A stretch of DNA of 64,000 nt from Lepturacanthus savala (Eukaryota; Chordata; Actinopteri; Scombriformes; Trichiuridae), in NCBI GenBank assembly GCA_030544235.1, contig CM060465.1:32096988-32160987 (forward strand), written 5' to 3'. Both the position numbers and the translations under genes were made by a program. Under the pieces are notes generated by a model. The model was not told the DNA's origin, did no database searches, and was given only the letters and a program-made list of their open reading frames with translations. Positions 25,931 through 37,709 of the stretch are shown here, piece by piece (within the stretch, counting starts at the first letter, position 1; each line of letters opens with the position of its first letter).

Positions 25931-26554
25931 TGAGCGTGTGTGACTGTCTCTGCATGTTTTTGTGCAGATGTGTGTGTGTGTTTTATTGAGTAATGTGGAT
26001 TTCATTTAATCCAAACACTTGGAATCCAATTCCCCAAAGTGCAGAGGAACCCGCAGCTTTGATCATCGGCTTTGTGCTTTTCATATTAAAATATGAGACA
26101 CTGTAAAGGATTGTTGGACCAGCAGAAAGGAACAGGAACAAAACTGATATAGCTTTGATATTGAAGTGGTAATGGCACTATTTATTTTATTATATTATTA
26201 TTTCTGGGCAGCATGCATTCCTGGCTTTACTATGTGCACCCTCTACATTTTAGGAGATCATTTGCCACTGAGACATTATTCTTTTACTTGTAATTCAATC
26301 ACTTATGTCAAGAAATATACTATTTAAGTGCAAACGGCTATACAGTGCTGCAGCAATGGTTCTGCTGAGAACTAACACTGTATAATATATAGCAGCTACA
26401 ATGGTAAATGGACATCAGATTTTAGTAAATTTAATTACTAATATCTTATTATATAAGGAAGATGGTGAGTTGGACCTGCAGGAGGAAGCAGAGAAAAAGA
26501 AAGTTATGAAAACTGGGTTAGTAAGGTGGCTTTATTTGTATAAATTTAGTCTAA

Positions 26555-26942
26555 AGGGGCCCTCTGCCATTTTCTCGGTTTATTATTTTAAGCTTTGTAG
26601 TCTATTAATAAAGGTTAGCATGCATTTATGGTCCAAAAGAACCTAGTTAGACCTGTAGCAGCAATACAGTCTGCCTTCTGACACACTCACTCTGCAAAAA
26701 CCCTGTCAGACCCTTGTCAAGTCAAGTACTAGCACTCTGGAAGAAGTGGGCGGCTACATGGATCCAGGGGCATTCACTATTAACTTCCTATTCTGTTATG
26801 ACATCACAACAGGAGCCATTTCTAAAGGGCTTGTGAGTGGGTGGTCTTATTTGTTTGTGATTTGTTAGCAGGAACACTAGAGACCTAAATATTTACACAC
26901 AATTACCTTAAAATGTAGTTGTTTTTTCATAATGGGGCCCCT
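26555..26942. mobile_element. TTAA-type MITE, 388 bp
   Basis: Ends AGGGGCCC (left) and GGGCCCCT (right), flanked by CTAA and TTAA, consistent with a TTAA-targeting superfamily such as piggyBac or Kolobok. The right end continues into CATTATGAAAAAAC on the minus strand, a pattern shared with many fish MITEs. No transposase. Confidence 0.65.
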
Positions 26943-26984
26943 TTAACAGATCTTGTTGATAAAAAAAAGTGCAGAAACTCGTCG

Positions 26985-27245
26985 GATGACGAGATGAAAC
27001 GAAAAAGAATAAATTTTATGTAGAATATACAACTAGTTGATAGCATGTGTTTTTAGGGTTACACCACATGACATTTTAGACATCATCCCTAAATAAGAAT
27101 CCTTACAGTGCCCAGAGAAATGGCAACTTTTAAGAAATATATTTGTTAAATACAGATGTGCAATAATAATATAAAACTAGTTGATAGCTTGTGTTTTTAA
27201 TTTTTAAGATCTGGGACCAAGTTTTTAGGGTTACACTACATAACA
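26985..27245 (+). repeat. dispersed repeat, ACCAAGTTTTTAGGGTTACA family
   Basis: Shares AGGGTTACACCACATGACAT, CATCCCTAAATAAGAATCCT and AAGAAATAT with 16,440-16,570. A second partial copy of its core lies at 27,205-27,245. Confidence 0.6.
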
Positions 27246-27329
27246 TACATACAAACCTGAATGATTGGCAATGTAGTGAAAATTCATTCAATCACGAGAA
27301 ATATAATGGTCTTGACAGTTTTCTTTTTT

Positions 27330-27545
27330 TTAATTTCACGGTTACAAACTGCCAACACAGCATTTTTCCTGCCTGTACTCAGCAGCCACTGCAGCCAGGT
27401 GGGATGCGAGCCTCCATCCTCTCTCCAGAGCTGCCTCGGCCTGCTGTGCAAAACCAGGCTGCAGCGGAATTTTCATTATTTTCAAAGAGGCTGCTCCTTC
27501 TTGGGTGGTCCACGCCATGTGTCGGCCCCTAGCATGTGTAAATAT
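27330..27545. promoter_or_regulatory. repeat-free GC-richer block
   Basis: Balanced composition with CAGCAGCCACTGCAGCCAGG and GCTGCAGCGGAATTTTC motifs. It sits right after a repeat fragment at 26,985-27,245. Enhancer-like texture only. Confidence 0.28.
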
Positions 27546-27559
27546 GTGTGTGTGTGTAT

Positions 27560-28660
27560 CTGAGTGTGTACATGTTAGGGAGTTTGTGTCTCGTTGCTTG
27601 CACTTTTTTTTTTGGAATAAATTTCGTCCATGTGGCTTTGCAAGTGTGCGTTTTTGCCCAAAACGGCACAAGTCACGAACTCCATTCCCGTGTAATTAGC
27701 CATGGCTGCATTTTACAAGGGTGATAATCTAAATTGGGCAGCAGCCAAGTGGTTAGGACACAGCTAAATACAGCTGTTGTCCACTGCTAAATGAGGAGAC
27801 GTCTGAAATAGACCCAAATACCATATCCAGAGAATTACCTGAAATAACAGAGTAGTGATGAAAAAAAATAATTAGGAATGAAATATTTAATGAATTAAAT
27901 ATTATCAAATTAGACTATTACCAGTTTGCATGATTATAAACAATATAAACCCTTGACTCTCTATAAATAGGACTGGGCACAATTTGTTATAAAGTGGGCT
28001 GGACCAGTAAAAATAAACATATAAATAACAACGCTTACAATCTATTTCCTCCTTTGTAATGTAAATAAATACATTATAGATATTTACATCATTAATTAAT
28101 CTCCAATTAAAGTGCAATTTTAACAATATTTAATCAATTATTTCATATTTAATGAGTCTATTGTTGCATGGGCTGCGATTAACTATTATAATCTATTGAT
28201 TATTGAAACGATTAACTGATTATTCATTTGGTTCATAAAACAGTAAAAATTGTCTCTCACTGTTTCCCAAAACCGAAGATGTAACATAAAATGTCTTTTT
28301 TTGTCGAGATTAATAGTGCACAACCCAAAGATCATCAGTTTACTATTGTAGAAGACTAAAAATAACAGAAAATAATCTGAATTTGGACATTTTCTTCTTT
28401 AAAATGACTCAAATCTATTATCAAAATAATTGGTAGTTTATGTAATAGTTGGCATCTATCCCATTGCATGCATTGCAATTCAAATGATTCACTCACTGAA
28501 CCATATTTAGCAAGTAAATTAATCTCCTGCCTTTGAAACCATTAACACATCGAAAGCCGTCAAATTTTAGTTCTTGAGCAATGAAAGATTCTCACTGACT
28601 TCACATTTCTGTGAAGAAACAGGAACTGGTTCATTGTATCGTCTCATTTGTACAGTTATC
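27560..28660. other. AT-rich non-coding stretch
   Basis: ATTA-rich sequence (27,840-28,240) including pairs of TTAATTAAT-type motifs. No gene or clear repeat recognised. Confidence 0.45.
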
Positions 28661-28733
28661 ATCTAGTGGGCTGCGATGGACCCTTTAGTGGGCCAGTTCC
28701 AGGCCCTGGGCCGCATGTTTGACACCCTTGCTC
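28660..28733. mobile_element. hAT-type terminus remnant
   Basis: GTGGGCTGCGATGGACCC...CCAGGCCCTGGGCCGCATGT, then TTGACACCCTTG. Same layout as 957-1,043. Only one end is present. Confidence 0.55.
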
Positions 28734-29099
28734 TAAAAGATAATCACACCCTTGTATAAGTGGGATGTTTGGTGTTCAGGGTCCTCACTAATTCATAAAT
28801 CAAGACTCATGACGTCAAATGTGGTTTGAAATCCTAGAACAAGCCGCCGTTCCTAGCTGGATATGAGAAATTGAAGAGATTATATCAGGATAATTGTTAC
28901 TGCACCACCCTCTGCATGCATTATTTTAACAGTTTAAAAGCAGTAAGGATGTATTCAGTCCAACAATAGGCCTCTATAATAATAATAAAAAAAAGGGAAA
29001 AAAACTGGGTTTGGTTTTGTTGGTGCAGGGACTTTGCTGCCAATTTGTCCCAGTGGCTGACCACAATACTGAAAAGTCCCATGAGGCATGAAAAACATT

Positions 29100-30090
29100 T
29101 TCTTGCTAGACCATGATTAAAAAAAGACGCCTGCAGGGACACATTCAGGCAACAATGACAATTATTACTGTTTGCGCTGCCAACACTAATGCACGTTGTG
29201 CAGTGAGCCGCACCACATCGAGGGAAACCAGGAGGATTAAAAGTTTTTTGGCATTTGTTCTGGCTGAACCACTTTGTGGTAACCAGTCCAGGCACGAGGT
29301 AAAAAGCCCAAAAAAAAGGACAATGCTGCAGCTGCATGACACAGTTTTGCCCTTAAGAATTGTTCAAATTGCTAAATCAAATCTAAATTCATCATTTTAA
29401 ATCAATCAGGGATGGAGGAGGGGAGGGGGGGTGCATGTATTTGCAAAATATATCCATTACATTTGTTTTCCCAAAAAATGATTTACAGCAAACAGAAACT
29501 AGTGGCATTATATTATAGGCAATTTAATCCCTGATTCAAGTGGTTTTTACCCTGAATTCGAATATGGTAAACAAACTCTGTGTGGAAAATGTTTTTGTTG
29601 AATGCATGTCCAAAAGTGCATGAAGCGGAGCTCGAATTCACAGCACCATCAAATACTTAAATATTTGTGGTTGTCTCGAGACAGAGAAATTCGACTCTTC
29701 TCCTCCAGAATGATTTTTCCATTGTTTTGGCCAATTCCGCAGAACTTGGAAACAAAGCCAAGCTCCGAGCCAAAAGAGCCAACTGTTAGTCACATGTGTT
29801 AGAGTGCACACCAGCTGGATGTGCCATGGTGCCATTATCTCCATACCAACGTATAGCACGTTAATCACACAGACAATTTTCTCCTCATGGCTTGTCACGC
29901 TGCCCAGTTTGCCAAAAAAACACTGGACATTCAAGCTTCGGGGGATGAATAATGCATCAGCACACAGAGCCAACGGGATCCATGATGTGAATAAAGAAGT
30001 TGGGAGGATCTCAGTATTCACTACAGTTATTATACTAGATATTTGCTTGTTTTTCCTGAATACAAACACTGCATAACTTGGTCTAAGACG
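29100..30090. promoter_or_regulatory. repeat-free block resembling conserved non-coding DNA
   Basis: Two pieces (29,100-29,300 and 29,600-30,080) of balanced composition without simple repeats. They contain motifs such as GCACGTTAATCAC (29,858), AGCACACCAGCTGG-like E-boxes near 29,810, and CCATGATGTGAATAAAG. The 151- and 138-codon minus-strand frames here overlap other frames and lack family signatures. Confidence 0.35.
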
Positions 30091-30625
30091 CATTAGTTTC
30101 CTTTAAAGCTTGATGTGAGAATTGTACATATGGGGCTCATCATGCGATAGAACTAATTAGTCTAATTATTTGCATGCTTTGTGACTTTCCCTGTTGGCTT
30201 CCAAAATGAATTGGAGACAAGATGAGACAATGTAGGAACAGAATATTGTTTTATATTTGATCTGCACTAGTTTTAAAGTTTGAGCTGACTAAGTCTGCTC
30301 TGTTGTGCTGAACAGCAAGGCCATAGCTACCATTGAGGACACAGAGGTCATGACCTCAGAGGAGGAAATGTGAAAATTGTAAAATTCTAAGAGAATGAGA
30401 AAAATAGTGAAGTAGCCTTGAGGTGCATGCAACATGTTGGTAGAGATGCTAACCTGTACATTACTGTAAATGTAGGCTAGGATGAAATGTAAAAGGACAT
30501 GCAATGAATATGTTAAGGTCATGTTCAGTCACAGTATGAATTATTCATCAATAATAGGCTATGATTTTGATGTTTGGATGGATATAATCAGTAAATCAGC
30601 ATTAACATATTAGGTTGTTATTGTA

Positions 30626-30932
30626 CTCTACCATTCAAAATGATGGGGTCACTTAGAAATGTCCTTATTTTTGAAAGAAAATCACTTTTTTTTACATTGA
30701 AGATAACTTTAAACTAATCAGAAATACACTCTATACATTGCTAATGTGGTAAATGATTATTCTAGCTGCAAATGTCTGTTTTTTGGTGCATCGATATCTA
30801 CATAGGTGTATAGAGACGCATGTGTTTTCACATTGCATCAGAATTCATTATAAATTATTCATTCTACAACTCATTGTGGTAAATACTGTCACTTTTCATG
30901 GAAAACACTAAACTGTCCTTTGAATGGTCGTG
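30626..30932 (-). mobile_element. Tc1/mariner-like MITE copy, inverted and internally deleted
   Basis: About 307 bp between TA dinucleotides, with ends CTCTACCATTCAAAATGA and TTTGAATGGTCGTG. Colinear with the reverse of 53,154-53,649 but missing part of the centre. Confidence 0.78.
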
Positions 30933-31393
30933 TATACATATGATATAGCCTAATTATGACTCAGTATGACAAACCTGCTGAACAAACCTCATTTGCATAA
31001 AGTAGAATTTGAATTGCATTCAGAGAATGAATGGGACCTGTATCACCACCATGAGACATTAAAACTCAGTCCACTGTGAAATACAGAACTGGCAGTGATA
31101 GTTGTAACGTTTCCCACACTGACCATAAACGGCCACAGTTGGAACTTCTCTATCCCTTTTTTTTTGCATTCTTGACAATTTCTGTTACTGTCTTTGTCGA
31201 TGTAATGCAATATGTCAAAGAAAAGGTTCAAAGGAGTAGAAATGAGAAAAAAAAGAACTACAAAAGGCTGAAAGAGGCACAACATACGTCACACAACAGA
31301 TCAGTGGGCAGAACTGTGTTCAGTAGGATAAAGAAACACATATATTTCTATGTGTGTGTGTGTGTGTATATGCACGAGCTCTTTCCAGCCTCT

Positions 31394-31501
31394 TGGAAAT
31401 GATTTTCAACTTTAAACGGTTCCAAGCGAGCGTGCATGTGCGTGTGAGTCAGTCCGAGTTTGTGCGAACATGCCTTCTTTTCTCTTCCCCACTGGCAGGA
31501 A
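31394..31501 (+). promoter_or_regulatory. duplicated non-coding segment, left copy
   Basis: Partner of 32,883-32,989, same orientation, about 1.5 kb apart. The sequence right of it (31,500-31,880) is GC-richer with a long plus-strand frame that I do not recognise; its composition looks like a CpG-containing regulatory block rather than an exon. Confidence 0.55.
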
Positions 31502-31977
31502 CAATAGCCTGCGGTGAAGTCCTGAGGTGCAGCCAAAGCCGGGAACAATGCGAGGGGCGTCGCGTGCCTCAGCGGGAGGTGGTTCATGCCCGGGCCCTCG
31601 GCGGGGGGAAACGTCAAGAGACACAACTGGAACCAGGTGAAATGCCTGGCGTGCCAGGATCCCATCTGGCTCCCTGCAAAGGAAAAAAAAAATTTAAAAA
31701 AAGGGGAGAAAATGAAGGATTATGTTCACCCGTCCAGAAGGGGTGGAATGCTGGAGCCGGGGAAGAAGGACACGGACGAGCCAGCGGCGCTGATTGGATC
31801 CGAGCAGCTGGCAGCAAATGGACAAAGCGTCAAGCTTTAGCTTCTCCACTGGAGGTGGAGAGGCAGGGGGTGAGAGGATGAGGCAAGTGCAGGTCCAGGC
31901 TAGTCCGCCAGACTCAAACTAACCTCATGTTTTATGAAAATACAGTATAAGGTAAAAGTCTCACAGGTTACAAGGTA

Positions 31978-32853
31978 CACTGTAAAACTTTGCTGTGAAA
32001 TCTGCAGTTTTTTCTGTATTAAACACACATGAGACTATAGCAATAGCAATAGATTGCTGTGTATTTGACTTTAAATCACAGTGGTCGAACACTGAAAAAA
32101 AGCACATTTACTTAATTCAATAGTGGACATTGGTTGAACACAGTTTTTACACTATACAGTTGCATTTAACTTTAGAACAGGGGTCAATTGTGTTAAAAAC
32201 ACATAAATCATAAATCCATGAAATGGCCAGTCTACTTTTTTCAGTGAAGTGTTACTGCAGTAAATCATAGTCAATAAGTTTCTGTATCATAATCCAGTAG
32301 TAGTTATTATCATTCTTTATATTAGATTGCTGTATATTATATAATAAATCACAGTAGTCCAAGTATTACTGTAGAAAATCACAATAATCAAAGAGATACT
32401 GTGTTATAACACAGGTAATCACCAAATACTGTAAATACAACTGAAATCACAGTATTTAATAGAGTTTTACTGTAAAATAATTACCCAATACAGTAAATAC
32501 AGTTTTAAATTCATTCATCTGGTCTATCAAAATGTACATTTTGCGATTATGTTCATTTCATGTCATTTGAAAGTCCATATGTATAATTTTATGCAATTTT
32601 TCTGGCATGAAAATAACCAGAAGAGACTGATACACATAGAATATAGAGTTAAACTATCTGGTACCAAGTTTTTATGGTTATACACCACATGACATTTTTG
32701 ACTTTATCGCACATACAACTGAAATAACAGAAATAATTGTTTATTTTACAGTAAAGACATAATACTATAAAGAGAAGTACAGCACATCTACTGTAAAAAA
32801 AAAAACTAATAATAATTGGAGTAACTCCCTAAAAAGCTGATGGTTTTACAGTG
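31978..32853. mobile_element. TA-flanked MITE with CACTGTAAAAC termini
   Basis: Left end CACTGTAAAAC and right end GTTTTACAGTG are perfect inverted repeats, each bordered by TA. The interior is rich in TACTGTAAA/TTTACAGTA motifs, and a related copy is at 24,107-24,410. There is no transposase. It carries a nested repeat at 32,516-32,711. Confidence 0.8.
32516..32711 (+). mobile_element. repeat nested inside the TA-flanked element
   Basis: Shares GTACATTTTG...TTCATGTCATTTGAAA and TCTGGTACCAAGTTTTTA, then ACCACATGACATTTTTGAC, with 16,290-16,560. It interrupts the host element, whose sequence resumes after about 32,711. Exact boundaries are estimates. Confidence 0.55.
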
Positions 32854-32882
32854 TAATTAAAGCTGCACATATCAAATTTACA

Positions 32883-32989
32883 TGGAAATGATTTTCATTT
32901 TAAATGATTCCAAGTAAGTTTGATTGTGCCTGTGAGTCATTCGGAGTTCGTGCGAACACGTCTCTGACTCTTTTCCTCTGGCAGGAACC
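32883..32989 (+). promoter_or_regulatory. duplicated non-coding segment, right copy
   Basis: About 107 bp colinear with 31,394-31,501: both begin TGGAAATGATTTTCA, share TTCCAAG, GTGAGTCA, CGGAGTTCGTGCGAACA-type sequence and TGGCAGGAA. Roughly three quarters of bases agree by eye. It sits 30 bp right of the MITE at 31,978-32,853. Confidence 0.6.
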
Positions 32990-32999
32990 CATAAAAAGC

Positions 33000-34590
33000 T
33001 GTGGCCAAACACATTAAAAAAGTTATATATACTTTTTTTAGCTGCTTTAGAAGCATTTTCAAATTGATTACATTTTTCTACCGTCATAAAATGAAACAAA
33101 ATTGGCCTCAAAGTGACCTGTAGCTGAACCTGCTGTTCAGTCCCTGCAGGAGGTTGTTTTTCGCAATCATTGCAATCAAAAATGCTTTATTTTGCGGTGG
33201 CTTTTCTAAAAAAAAAAAAACAAAAACGTTGCAGTTTGTCATGTTTTTATGTGGTAAAATCGTGGGAACTGGCAAAAAATGCTGCAATTTCCACCACAGT
33301 GTTGCTATACAGAATAGAGCAAGCAGCAATATAGCAATATGGGAATGACATGAGTAATCTACAGTATGTTTCTGTATTAATAGATGTGCCTCTCATCAAA
33401 AAGCTCTTTTTTTCATCACCTTTCATTTCAATAGGGTTAGGGTTAGGAGATTAAGAGATTTACACTCTTTTTTACTCCTCACTTTCTCTCTCAACACCCA
33501 CGTATATTCCTGCACAATCAGGTCTTGTTAACACACACACACACACACATTCAGAGCACACACACACAAGCATAAAATCCTCGCCCAGCCCCCAGTCCAC
33601 ACTTTGCTGATTTGACATAAACAAGGCAGAGAGGCTGAATGAAAACAAGCCGGGACACATCGCTGTGCTCACTTTCCTTATTTGGCTGTATTTTATGCTC
33701 CAGATCCTTCAATCATTCACACCAACTGAAACTGGATTTGGGGAAAAAAAGCAAATATCTGTGATCGTTTTGAGGGTAGAGGAGTAAATCCTTCACACTT
33801 CAGAACAAATAGTTGGGATGTCCTTCTCCATCTGATGATCTTTCTTTCCTTTTTTTTTCTTTCTCCCCATCTGTCTCCATATCGCCCTCCCTGTCCTGCC
33901 CTGAGGTGTGAATTCTATTAAAACCACATGTGCCGCATCGGCCTTGAGACGTAGCCAGCGTTTTTTATTTTATATAATTTTTAATTCATAGTTCCTGCAG
34001 CGAAGGAAAGAGCAGGGCGCCGAGAACACCTGGAACCATTTTTGGAGAGTTATGAGATAGACAGGTTGTACTTTTAGTGCCAACGTGAGAGTGTGTGCTT
34101 GTTAAGAGAATGTACTATACATACGTGTCCCTGTACTGTCCTGCACATTTACTCACGTTGTTTTATTTTCCTAAAAGTTATCTACTGTTGGTGCTAATTA
34201 CCACAATAAAAACACATTTTCTACTTATTCTTTGAGATAATGCACATCGACTGGGGTTGTTCTATGCAGGTGTGACTTGGAAAACTCTCAATTATCAGTA
34301 TTTCCGGGGGAAAAAAACAGGTTTGCACAGTAAGACACTTTCTTACTGCTGCAGTTATTATTATTTTTTTTTTTGAAAAACAGATGGTCAGTGACACCTG
34401 TATGAGGCATTAAATGCTCTGCAGCCAGAGCCAGAATAAAGCACAGGCCCAGAGAGAGGGGTAAAGAATATCAACTACATGCATTAAATAATATGTTTAA
34501 AAATGTATAAAATGTTTTATATTTAGGCTATTTGGTCGCTTTGCTGCTGCTTCTGTCCATATTTCTGCAGGAATTAAGACTAGAGAAGCA
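33000..34590. other. non-coding stretch
   Basis: AT-rich with CA repeats at 33,531-33,549 and 33,559-33,569. A GGGTTAGGGTTAGG motif occurs at 33,436-33,449. No gene recognised. Confidence 0.5.
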
Positions 34591-34596
34591 GTCATT

Positions 34597-34660
34597 CAAT
34601 TCAATTCAGTTTTTATTTATTTCATCTGTTTAGCCCAAAATCACAAATCACAGATTCTTA
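34597..34660. mobile_element. LINE/SINE tail fragment
   Basis: ATTCAATTCAATTCAG followed by TTTTTATTTATTTCAT and CCCAAAATCACAAATCAC resembles a frequent teleost retroelement tail. Short and degenerate. Confidence 0.45.
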
Positions 34661-34979
34661 ATCTCCTGTCCGATTAATGTCCTGGCTGTTGTTTGGCTAT
34701 TACACTTCATTTGGTGGTTATGTGAGAAAATGTGTCTGGTTGTGAGTTTGTTCTTGTTTCTTTGGTAATGTTGAGTCAGGATATTTGATGTTACCCTATA
34801 AATTCTAAATCTTCAACTATACGATTTCAACGAGAATTAAATCCAGCCTGCCTAGTGTCCAAAAACATTACAGAACATTTTCAGATGTCACATTTAAAAG
34901 CTGCTCTTCGCCTGTCAGGGTTGCATTTGAATTTCAAAAGGGTAAAAAATGCATGATCTCATAGCATAGTATCTCATTT

Positions 34980-35420
34980 TGCCTACATTTATTCATTTGC
35001 ATCACAAATTTGTCAGTCAAATAAATCCATCTGCCTGTTTTTGCCGTCTCTCCTTTAAACTCCTGTCAGCAATTTTTTTGTCCAACAGCCTCATTCTGAC
35101 AAAGCATCCTAATAGGTGCTTTGGGACGTGTTTAACCCTTCTGTCTCAGCGTCCGCGGCATCCTGTCCTTTGTGTCGAGTTTCGTTTAATCATTGTTATT
35201 GATTGGCCTTAATCACTGTTATTGGTTTCATCTCGTTTGGTGACCACTTGCACTGCCGATGATATGCCCAGCCCCATCTGTTCAGAGCGGGGGCAGATCT
35301 GGTTATCAGCCATGTGGCACCTATTCCCCATAGGCACGGCCATAGGATGCTTCTGCCTAGCAGCTCATTACTGTTTCATGCAGGATGCTCATTAGTGTGT
35401 ATCCTGTGGGAGTGTGTGTG
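34980..35420. promoter_or_regulatory. repeat-free block resembling a conserved non-coding element
   Basis: Contains clustered homeodomain- and bHLH-type cores: TTAATCATTGTTATTGATTG, GGCCTTAATCACTG, CAGATCTGGTTATC and CAGCTCATTA. No open frame resembles a protein. Among the strongest enhancer-like textures in the window. Confidence 0.35.
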
Positions 35421-35479
35421 TGTTTGGATGGACATTAATGGAGGGAGGGGGATGGGTAAATGCTAATCCTTTAATTTTA

Positions 35480-36332
35480 CCCAGAAAACTAATGTCCCTA
35501 TACGTGTTCTCCTTTGTTTATTCCTTCGTTCCTTCCTTCCAAAGGAATATTATTTATTCCTTTGCTTGTGCAGGAGTTTTTTTCCTTGTTCTAGTTCGCA
35601 GTAATTTAACGCATTTAAGCCTAAGAGCTGCAAAGTCTGACTGTTATTTTATACTTGACCCTTTTAAGACCAGATTTTTGTTTCAAAGATTCCCTGCAAT
35701 ATATTTATATCAGTTGAATCACTAACAATCATTTTATGTATCTATTTTTTCTATTTTCCATTTTGTACTCTTTTCTTTGCAGAAAATAGCATTTTACTGA
35801 CTATTGTAGTTGCCGCTTGCACAAATCTGCCCATAAACAAAAACCTATTTATCCCATGTGCAAAATTCTTCTTTGGGGGATTATTCTATTAAACAGATAT
35901 ATACATGTCAGGGTTGAAAATCATAATAATCTAAATAAAATCACCTCTTTCTGGGAGGGTTTGTCTTCTCCATGTTCTCAGGAGGGAGGAGCAGGAAGTT
36001 GATGATGTCATGTGACAGGAAGTAGTTGGAACCTTAAATTATTTGCTTAAAACCTTTTGTCTAAGTTGTCTACTATCATGTCATTAGAAAAAAAAAGTTG
36101 TATGAGTAACAATTCAAATTTTTAGTATTTTTTTAGTATAAAAGGGGTTAAAAGTGTTTGTTGGAAGAAAAACTATATTTTTTTCTGCATGTTTAAAAAC
36201 AGCTTTAAAGAAATGTTTTCTTGTTGGTTTATGATGTCTCCAAATTCATTCAAATGTCATTGTCTTTTTTTTTTACAGCAAAGCATCAGTGTTAAAGTGA
36301 TAAAATCACAATGACAAAGCACAGAAAAGGTG

Positions 36333-36363
<31 letters not shown>

Positions 36364-36780
36364 GGGGGGCATCCAAACTAAAGTGAATCCCTGAAAACGA
36401 GTTTTCCACAAAAGACGCGGAGCGAGCAAACAAAAACAGAGTGGTGACGACGGAGCGGCTGAATTGTCATTGAGGGTCAGCGCTCAGGACGAGGACATGC
36501 GGCTGATAATGGACGCTCTGTGGCGACGGCCCAGTGGTTTTACAACCAGAAGAGAAGGCCTTTTACTGTCTGGTAACTCAGCGCCAACAGATGTGTTTAC
36601 ACAACCTTTATTACCTGTTATTAACGAGCTGTCAGCATGTGTGTGTGGAAACAATTGAAGGTTTACACAGATAGTATGTGCAGGGCTGTGACTTAGATGT
36701 AATAATAATATAAAAAATATATATAAATATACCCATAAGGATCAATCATCTAATCATTTAGAGCAATTTGTGGCCAACAA
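35480..36780. other. non-coding stretch
   Basis: AT-rich with a (TG)n microsatellite at 36,331-36,357 followed by a G10 run. No gene recognised. Confidence 0.5.
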
Positions 36781-36830
36781 CACTTCATCATGTGGGAATC
36801 GAACCACCGATCTTGGATGATTTCAGAGTT
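36780..36830 (-). repeat. tRNA-derived SINE-like B box
   Basis: The minus strand reads GGTTCGATTCC at 36,805-36,795, a perfect RNA polymerase III B box, inside GGTGGTTCGATTCCCAC. No complete tRNA cloverleaf or A box is clear, so a decayed SINE head is more likely than a tRNA gene. Confidence 0.35.
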
Positions 36831-36954
36831 AACGAGGTGTGCTTGAATGCACCTTAAAATTGTACAAATACGACATGATTAGTGTCTCTATTAAGTTTGA
36901 ACATTTATTCGCTTTCCCATCTGTTAATAAATCACGCAAATCTGTGCAAGCTCC

Positions 36955-37021
36955 TAAGAAAAGTGAGGTGCTGGGCCAGATTCGGCCCGCAGGCCTCGGT
37001 TTGACCCACACGGCGCCTTAA
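36955..37021. mobile_element. hAT-type terminus remnant
   Basis: GCTGGGCCAGATTCGGCCCG followed by GTTTGACCCAC resembles the GGCCGG...TTTGACACCC end of hAT MITEs at 957-1,043 and 28,660-28,733. It is degenerate. Confidence 0.4.
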
Positions 37022-37394
37022 ATACGTTTGACAGCAGTGAGTCGAGTTGTTTAATATCAGTTATCTTAAAGCTTTGAGGTGATTTTTCCTGCATGACGTG
37101 TGGCTATTTTCCTCATGCTGCTGAGAGCGACTGCTTTCATAAATAATGCCATGAATAGTTTCATTTCATCAATAAACTCCATACAAAGTTTATTTACTGA
37201 ATAAATCCAAGTGTAGTATGATAATCTGTGATACTTGGTGCTTTTAGAACAGCACCAGTTCTCCTCGTTACACCTGCAACACAGTTCTCAAGGTACTTGG
37301 CAGCTTGTTCCAAGCATCTGAAAAACGTACAGCGATTCTCCTGTGGATTTAGTCCCAGTTGCTTCCGACTCCGCAATAAACAAGTTTGTTGCGT

Positions 37395-37704
37395 CAATTC
37401 TTGTGAAACTCTGTTGGGGGTTCCTTTTTTTTTTTCTCGAAATTCGGCGTGATGCAACAGGCTCGATCTATGAAAAACATGTTTTTTGACGTGATCACGG
37501 ATTTACTGTTTCACAGAAGTTGTTTAGTTTGCACAACCAACACCCGCCAGGTGCAGCAGGTGTGGGACGAATGACACATACAAAAGAAAAAGAAGCTTTT
37601 TTTTTTACATATACAAAAAAACAATACTGTATCCCTTTTGTTCTTGAGTTTTCATTTAGCTTATGCTCCTGCGCATTGAGGTCAAAGGTCAGCGCTGCAG
37701 AGCA
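37395..37704 (+). repeat. direct repeat, left copy (~310 bp)
   Basis: Left partner of 40,149-40,408, same orientation, 2.75 kb away. It shares AATTCTTG...AAACTCTGTTGGGG, AAATTCGGC.TGATGCAACA and the downstream segments. Extra T9/A-rich sequence near 37,598-37,640 separates the two conserved parts. Confidence 0.85.
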
Positions 37705-37709
37705 GGAAC

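Noticed and set aside
31354..31881. 175-codon plus-strand frame in GC-richer DNA
   Set aside because: Starts in a TG microsatellite, overlaps several minus-strand frames, and has no domain I recognise.
36780..36830. Possible tRNA gene
   Set aside because: Only a B box is present; no complete cloverleaf, so listed as a SINE-like fragment.
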